Assembly (NCBI GenBank): GCA_903881535.1
Contig: CAIRTT010000214.1
Location: 1-9,421 of the forward strand
DNA: 9,421 nt
Source of the DNA: an uncultured Armatimonadota bacterium
GTDB taxonomy: Bacteria > Armatimonadota > Armatimonadia > Armatimonadales > Armatimonadaceae
Direction: 5' to 3'
Made by a program: the position numbers and the translations under genes
The notes under the pieces: model-generated
The model's input: the letters and a program-made list of their open reading frames with translations, nothing else
The model's database searches: none
What the model was told of the DNA's origin: nothing
Shown here: positions 7,190 to 9,421 of the stretch, in pieces
How the letters are laid out: each line of letters starts with the position of its first letter
How positions within the stretch are numbered: the first letter of the stretch is position 1

Positions 7190-7773
7190 CTGTAGGATTC
7201 CAGTGCAGCACGCATTTTGGCCCGCGCACGATGAAGCCGTGATCTTACGGTTCCAACTGGCAGGGAAAGCACCTGGGCAACTTCATCGTAATCCAGCCCC
7301 TCGACATCCGCAAGGAGTAAGGCGGCGCGATGATGTTCATTCAGAGAGTCCAGAGCGGCTTGCATTGGCTCGGAGAGTGTCCTATGAATAAATCCATCCG
7401 GTGGGTCAGCAGTCCCGGCGAGCTCTATATTCTTGCCTTCAAGTAAGGGCAAGCCAGTGTCCAGGCTGAATGCACGACGTACCTTTGCACGTCGCACTAA
7501 ATCGATATGGTTGCGTGTCACCATCCGGAAGAACCAGCGGTCAAAGCCGGTACCTGAAAACTTGTCAAACGCCTTAAAGGCATCGATTAATGTCTCTGCA
7601 AGGATGTCGTCTGTGTCATCCGAGTTGCCACGCGAAAGTTGATAGGCGTACCGATGAAATCGGTTCCAATCCTGCGCGACTAGGTGATCAAAGAGAGCAG
7701 CCCGTGCCGTCTCGGTTAGAGATGCAATTGGTGTGGAACTTGCAAACCCAGATGGCAGTATGCGAACACTCAC
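7174..7773 (-). CDS. ECF-type (extracytoplasmic function) RNA polymerase sigma factor
   Basis: A 199-residue sigma-70 family protein containing only regions 2 and 4. Region 2 (about 35-100) includes DDTDDILAETLIDAFKAFDKF and the -10-recognising helix around WFFRMVTRNHIDLVRRAK. Region 4 (about 138-190) has the helix-turn-helix LDYDEVAQVLSLPVGTVRSRL that reads the -35 element. It directs core polymerase to a stress regulon and is probably held inactive by the overlapping membrane protein downstream. Two GTG codons are possible starts: the one at 7779 touches the GGAGG (7784-7780), while GTG 7773 lies 6 nt from it and is preferred. The gene's TGA lies inside the next gene (16-bp overlap). A candidate autoregulatory promoter lies at 7840-7865, and a short ORF at 7829 overlaps this start as GTGA. 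The subfamily is unassigned. Confidence 0.95.
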   Translation of the reverse strand: MSVRILPSGFASSTPIASLTETARAALFDHLVAQDWNRFHRYAYQLSRGNSDDTDDILAETLIDAFKAFDKFSGTGFDRWFFRMVTRNHIDLVRRAKVRRAFSLDTGLPLLEGKNIELAGTADPPDGFIHRTLSEPMQAALDSLNEHHRAALLLADVEGLDYDEVAQVLSLPVGTVRSRLHRARAKMRAALESYRCDIG

Positions 7774-7829
7774 GCCCACCCTCCAAAATAGCAGTTTTCA
7801 ATATTCTGTAGGATCAATCGATGTCGCAT
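7770..7829 (-). CDS. Possible 19-codon leader peptide overlapping the sigma start
   Basis: ATG 7829 opens a frame encoding MRHRLILQNIENCYFGGWA and ending with TGA 7772-7770, which overlaps the preferred sigma start GTG 7773 as GTGA. The sigma Shine-Dalgarno GGAGG lies inside its GGA-GGG codons, so translating it could affect sigma initiation. No Shine-Dalgarno precedes its own ATG; if the promoter at 7840-7865 is real, the message would begin only a few bases upstream, making it nearly leaderless. The first 16 bases match the start of the anti-sigma gene at 14 positions, giving MRHRL in both. Translation is unproven, and a short frame like this can arise by chance. Confidence 0.35.
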   Translation of the reverse strand: MRHRLILQNIENCYFGGWA

Positions 7830-7839
7830 TCGAACTATC

Positions 7840-7865
7840 GACGTATCTCGCAATTAGACTGTTCA
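7840..7865 (-). promoter_or_regulatory. Candidate ECF-type autoregulatory promoter
   Basis: Reading the - strand, TGAAC (7865-7861) is followed after 17 bp by CGTC (7843-7840). An AAC core at -35 and CGT at -10 with 16-17 bp spacing is a common ECF promoter pattern, and ECF genes are often autoregulated. It lies directly upstream of the leader ORF and the sigma gene. The call rests on two short boxes only. Confidence 0.35.
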
Positions 7866-7960
7866 AACAAATATTACGACCCTTACGTATCACGAGACTT
7901 TTTCAGTCATCGGCACAAGCAGTTAACAAAAAACTAAACTTAGCAGATTTATTGAATTGG

Positions 7961-8011
7961 CCAAGCAGCAGCCTCAGCTACAACATGGGAGACTCAAATC
8001 CATATTCTTCT
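7961..8011. repeat. Direct repeat copy 1 (partner at 8083-8133)
   Basis: This 51-bp copy matches 8083-8133 at 48 positions without gaps; the mismatches are at 7977, 7984 and 8002. It begins CCAAGCAGCAGCCTCA. The copies lie 122 bp apart, start to start, in the same orientation. To the right of 8011 the similarity fades within about a dozen bases; to the left of 7961 it stops abruptly. Confidence 0.93.
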
Positions 8012-8019
8012 GCAGGTGA
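7978..8019 (-). pseudogene. Truncated duplicate of the ASCH gene's last 13 codons
   Basis: Read on the - strand, this encodes SPAEEYGFESPML and the stop TAG 7980-7978, against SPVEEYGFESPIL and TAG at the end of the intact ASCH gene. Five of 42 bases differ, four of them at third codon positions, and three of the five changes are silent. The frame upstream (towards 8060) shows no further similarity to the ASCH protein and no start with an RBS, so only the gene end is duplicated. The 17 bases after the stop are also shared with one mismatch. Confidence 0.8.
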
Positions 8020-8082
8020 AACCTTGTCTTGATCAATATAAGTCGAAATCAAAAACTACACTGAGTCGCATTTTCGAACCTA

Positions 8083-8133
8083 CCAAGCAGCAGCCTCAAC
8101 TACAAAATGGGAGACTCAAATCCGTATTCTTCT
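8083..8133. repeat. Direct repeat copy 2, within the 3' end of the ASCH gene
   Basis: The partner of 7961-8011. It covers the last codons, the stop (8102-8100) and 17 bases past the stop of the intact ASCH gene. Similarity ends at 8083 on the 3' side of the gene. Confidence 0.93.
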
Positions 8134-8471
8134 ACCGGGGAGAAGTGGATGACGGTAACAACATCCGTTGGACCAATCGGGCGGTCATAGATTCTGACCA
8201 ACAGATCGACAAGCGCATCAGCGTCGCGGAGCTCAGGGTTCTCACGCATCAAATCACGCGGGCTCAAATCCACAATGCGCTTGACGTCGACATCGTCGAT
8301 GATTGCCGTACACACCTTGATTCGGCGGCTGAAGCGCTGCCCGAGAGTAATCCACACCAGCTGGCCTGTCTGGTACTTAGATGACTTATCTCCAAGGCGG
8401 ACAGTCGCGGTCTTTCGCCCCTTGCGTAAGGCATCACCGTATAACTCTGTGTAAAAATTAAGTGCAAACAA
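8100..8471 (-). CDS. ASCH-domain protein (PUA-like, probable RNA binding)
   Basis: A 123-residue protein made up almost entirely of an ASCH domain, a PUA-like beta-barrel thought to bind RNA or modified nucleosides; some small family members hydrolyse acetylated cytidine. The family signature GRKTATVRLGDKS (18-30) is the GxKxxTxR motif, followed by YQTGQLVWITLG (33-44), the IIDDVDVKRIVDLSPRDL stretch and the closing VVTVIHFSPV. I chose the TTG at 8471 because GGGGAG (8484-8479) lies 7 nt upstream and the resulting MFALNFYTELYGD agrees with the usual ASCH N-terminus. A longer frame from ATG 8522 adds 17 residues unlike the family. It is divergent from the serine hydrolase. The last codons are duplicated downstream at 7978-8019. 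Its substrate is unknown. Confidence 0.9.
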   Translation of the reverse strand: MFALNFYTELYGDALRKGRKTATVRLGDKSSKYQTGQLVWITLGQRFSRRIKVCTAIIDDVDVKRIVDLSPRDLMRENPELRDADALVDLLVRIYDRPIGPTDVVTVIHFSPVEEYGFESPIL

Positions 8472-8546
8472 TTTACAACTCCCCGCAGCGTCACTGTGTT
8501 TTGACCACAACAATCTCAACATACACTAGACAGCGAATGGTCGCCG

Positions 8547-8576
8547 CTGTCACAGCGAGTAAGTTCACCTTAGAAT
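8547..8576 (+). promoter_or_regulatory. Candidate sigma-70 promoter of the serine hydrolase gene
   Basis: CTGTCA (8547-8552, 4/6 to TTGACA) and TAGAAT (8571-8576, 5/6 to TATAAT) are separated by 18 bp. The pair sits about 34 bp before the ATG at 8610, in the gap between the divergent ASCH and hydrolase genes. Confidence 0.4.
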
Positions 8577-8609
8577 ACGGTTACAACGTCCCTTGGGGAG
8601 GCTATTTGT

Positions 8610-9421
8610 ATGGATGTAAAAATCGACAGGCGCCTGCAAGCACACATCGAAGGTCTGGTTAAAGGCTTTCAAGGTGAAGTGGGCATTTATGTAAAAAATC
8701 TGCGCAACGGGACCATCGCCTCCATTCGTGCAGATGAGCTCTTTCCAACGGCTTCCATCGTCAAAATCCCCATCCTAATTGGAATCGCAGACAAGCTTGA
8801 AAAGCACGAGCTTGACTACCATCAAAAGCTGACCTACACCGATGACCTCCTCTACGAAGGTGAGGACATCTTGGGTTCGTTCAAGACAAAGGAAAAGATT
8901 GAGCTTTCGAAGCTCATCATGCTAATGCTTACGACCAGCGACAACACGGCTAGCCTGTGGTTGCAGGCGCAAGCCGGCGGCGGAGCGCGCATCAACAGCA
9001 TTCTGGCTGATCTCGGCTTCTCGGTAACACGTGTCAACTCCCGCACCGATGGCCGCAAGGATGCACAGGCAACCTATGGCTGGGGCCAGACAAGTCCACG
9101 TGAAATCGCTATGATCCTTGAGCGCATAGCCACCGGGAAGCTCCTTACGCCGGCATCCAGTGAACGGATGCTCCGCTGCCTTGGGCGCAATTATTGGGAT
9201 GAGGAAGCTCTCGGGCAGCTTCCGCCGGATGTCTTTGTCGCGAGCAAAAGTGGCGCAGTCAACCAGAGCCGCTCCGAAGTCCTCTATGTAAAAGCTCCAA
9301 ACAACCCCTATGTGTTTTCCATCATCACGCGTAACCAGAAAGACCAGAGCTGGGGAAATGCAAACGAAGGGTGGGTTCTAGCGAGGACACTCTCCCGCGA
9401 TCTGTGGAAGCATTTTGAGCC
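8610..9421 (+). CDS. Class A beta-lactamase-like serine hydrolase (3' end outside the window)
   Basis: An open frame of 270 codons running off the right edge. It has the penicillin-recognising serine hydrolase fold of beta-lactamase2-type proteins: S49xxK52 (TASIVKIP) with the nucleophile, S110-D111-N112 (TTSDNTAS) and K213-S214-G215 (the KTG-like triad box). TSPREIAMILERI (161-173) is the family helix after the omega region. GGGGAGG (8595-8601) lies 8 nt before ATG 8610, a strong start. Two features argue against a working secreted beta-lactamase: no signal peptide is visible (the protein begins MDVKIDRRLQ), and I see no ExxLN deacylation motif. The activity could be a peptidase, esterase or slow penicillin binding. 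Near-complete length for the family (about 260-290 residues) suggests only a few codons are missing. Confidence 0.9.
   Translation, partial: MDVKIDRRLQAHIEGLVKGFQGEVGIYVKNLRNGTIASIRADELFPTASIVKIPILIGIADKLEKHELDYHQKLTYTDDLLYEGEDILGSFKTKEKIELSKLIMLMLTTSDNTASLWLQAQAGGGARINSILADLGFSVTRVNSRTDGRKDAQATYGWGQTSPREIAMILERIATGKLLTPASSERMLRCLGRNYWDEEALGQLPPDVFVASKSGAVNQSRSEVLYVKAPNNPYVFSIITRNQKDQSWGNANEGWVLARTLSRDLWKHFE

Larger units (their letters stand above)
7774..8099. other. Gene-poor stretch between the sigma gene and the ASCH gene
   Basis: About 325 bases without a full gene. From the left it holds the possible leader ORF (7770-7829), the ECF-like promoter candidate (7840-7865), an AT-rich tract around 7920-7955, the truncated copy of the ASCH gene's 3' end (7961-8011), and a 71-bp spacer before the real ASCH gene end. 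The string GTCGCATT-CGAAC occurs at 7823-7835 and, with two extra T, at 8065-8079. No convincing + strand gene or terminator hairpin was seen. Confidence 0.7.

Noticed and set aside
8033..8071. A 12-codon frame ATGCGACTC... on the - strand
   Set aside because: Very short, without an RBS, and lying in the spacer between the repeats. It shares only ATGCGAC with the leader ORF.
8065..8082. GGTTCGAAAATGC on the - strand, resembling a tRNA T-loop
   Set aside because: The flanks do not form a T-stem, and no acceptor, D or anticodon arms are found nearby.
7961..8133. The direct repeats as a CRISPR or IS end
   Set aside because: There are only two copies, they contain coding sequence for a gene end, and there are no inverted termini or transposase.
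8016..8384. A 122-codon + strand frame opposite the ASCH gene
   Set aside because: The antisense of a clear ASCH domain; composition and lack of an RBS fit a shadow frame.

Overview
The window is about 9.4 kb of a moderate-GC bacterial chromosome with twelve protein-coding genes, two of them cut by the window edges. The best taxonomic clue is the orphan DUF1559 prepilin: its N-terminal segment, with FTLIELLVV followed by FPVFAQAREKAR, is typical of Armatimonadota (Fimbriimonas/Chthonomonas relatives). That placement is inference from one protein. No IS element, tRNA, rRNA or CRISPR array was seen.

Layout, left to right. (1) The 3' part of an amidase-signature hydrolase (+) faces a DUF1559 H-X9-DG pseudopilin (-), with a shared hairpin terminator between them. 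(2) A CDF-family zinc/divalent-cation exporter (+) overlaps tail-to-tail with hemW (-). hemW is the second gene of a two-gene operon whose first gene encodes a DUF697-like membrane protein ending in a SHOCT domain. (3) A DUF2071/YqjF-like protein and a ferritin-like di-iron protein of the acyl-ACP desaturase type form a likely operon (+), closed by an 11-bp perfect hairpin. (4) On the - strand lies a tightly overlapping regulatory cassette: ECF sigma factor, single-pass membrane protein in the anti-sigma position, and membrane-anchored protein with a C-terminal region reminiscent of RseB/MucB. It is preceded by an ECF-like promoter candidate and a possible 19-codon leader ORF. (5) A gene-poor stretch of about 325 bp carries a truncated second copy of the 3' end of the next gene. 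(6) An ASCH-domain protein (-) is divergent from a class A beta-lactamase-like serine hydrolase (+) that runs off the right edge.

The genes do not form one pathway; the region looks like ordinary chromosome made of small units. The parts that hang together are the envelope-stress-type sigma cassette, where sigma, membrane anti-sigma and extracytoplasmic sensor are translationally coupled, and the desaturase-like pair. The most unusual DNA-level signals lie at 7770-8133: a leader ORF whose first five residues match the start of the anti-sigma protein, and a 51-bp direct repeat duplicating the ASCH gene's 3' end, which may be the scar of an integrated element. Several starts are GTG or TTG, and Shine-Dalgarno sequences shift some starts from the longest reading frame (SHOCT gene 4532, DUF2071 gene 4637, sigma 7773, ASCH 8471).
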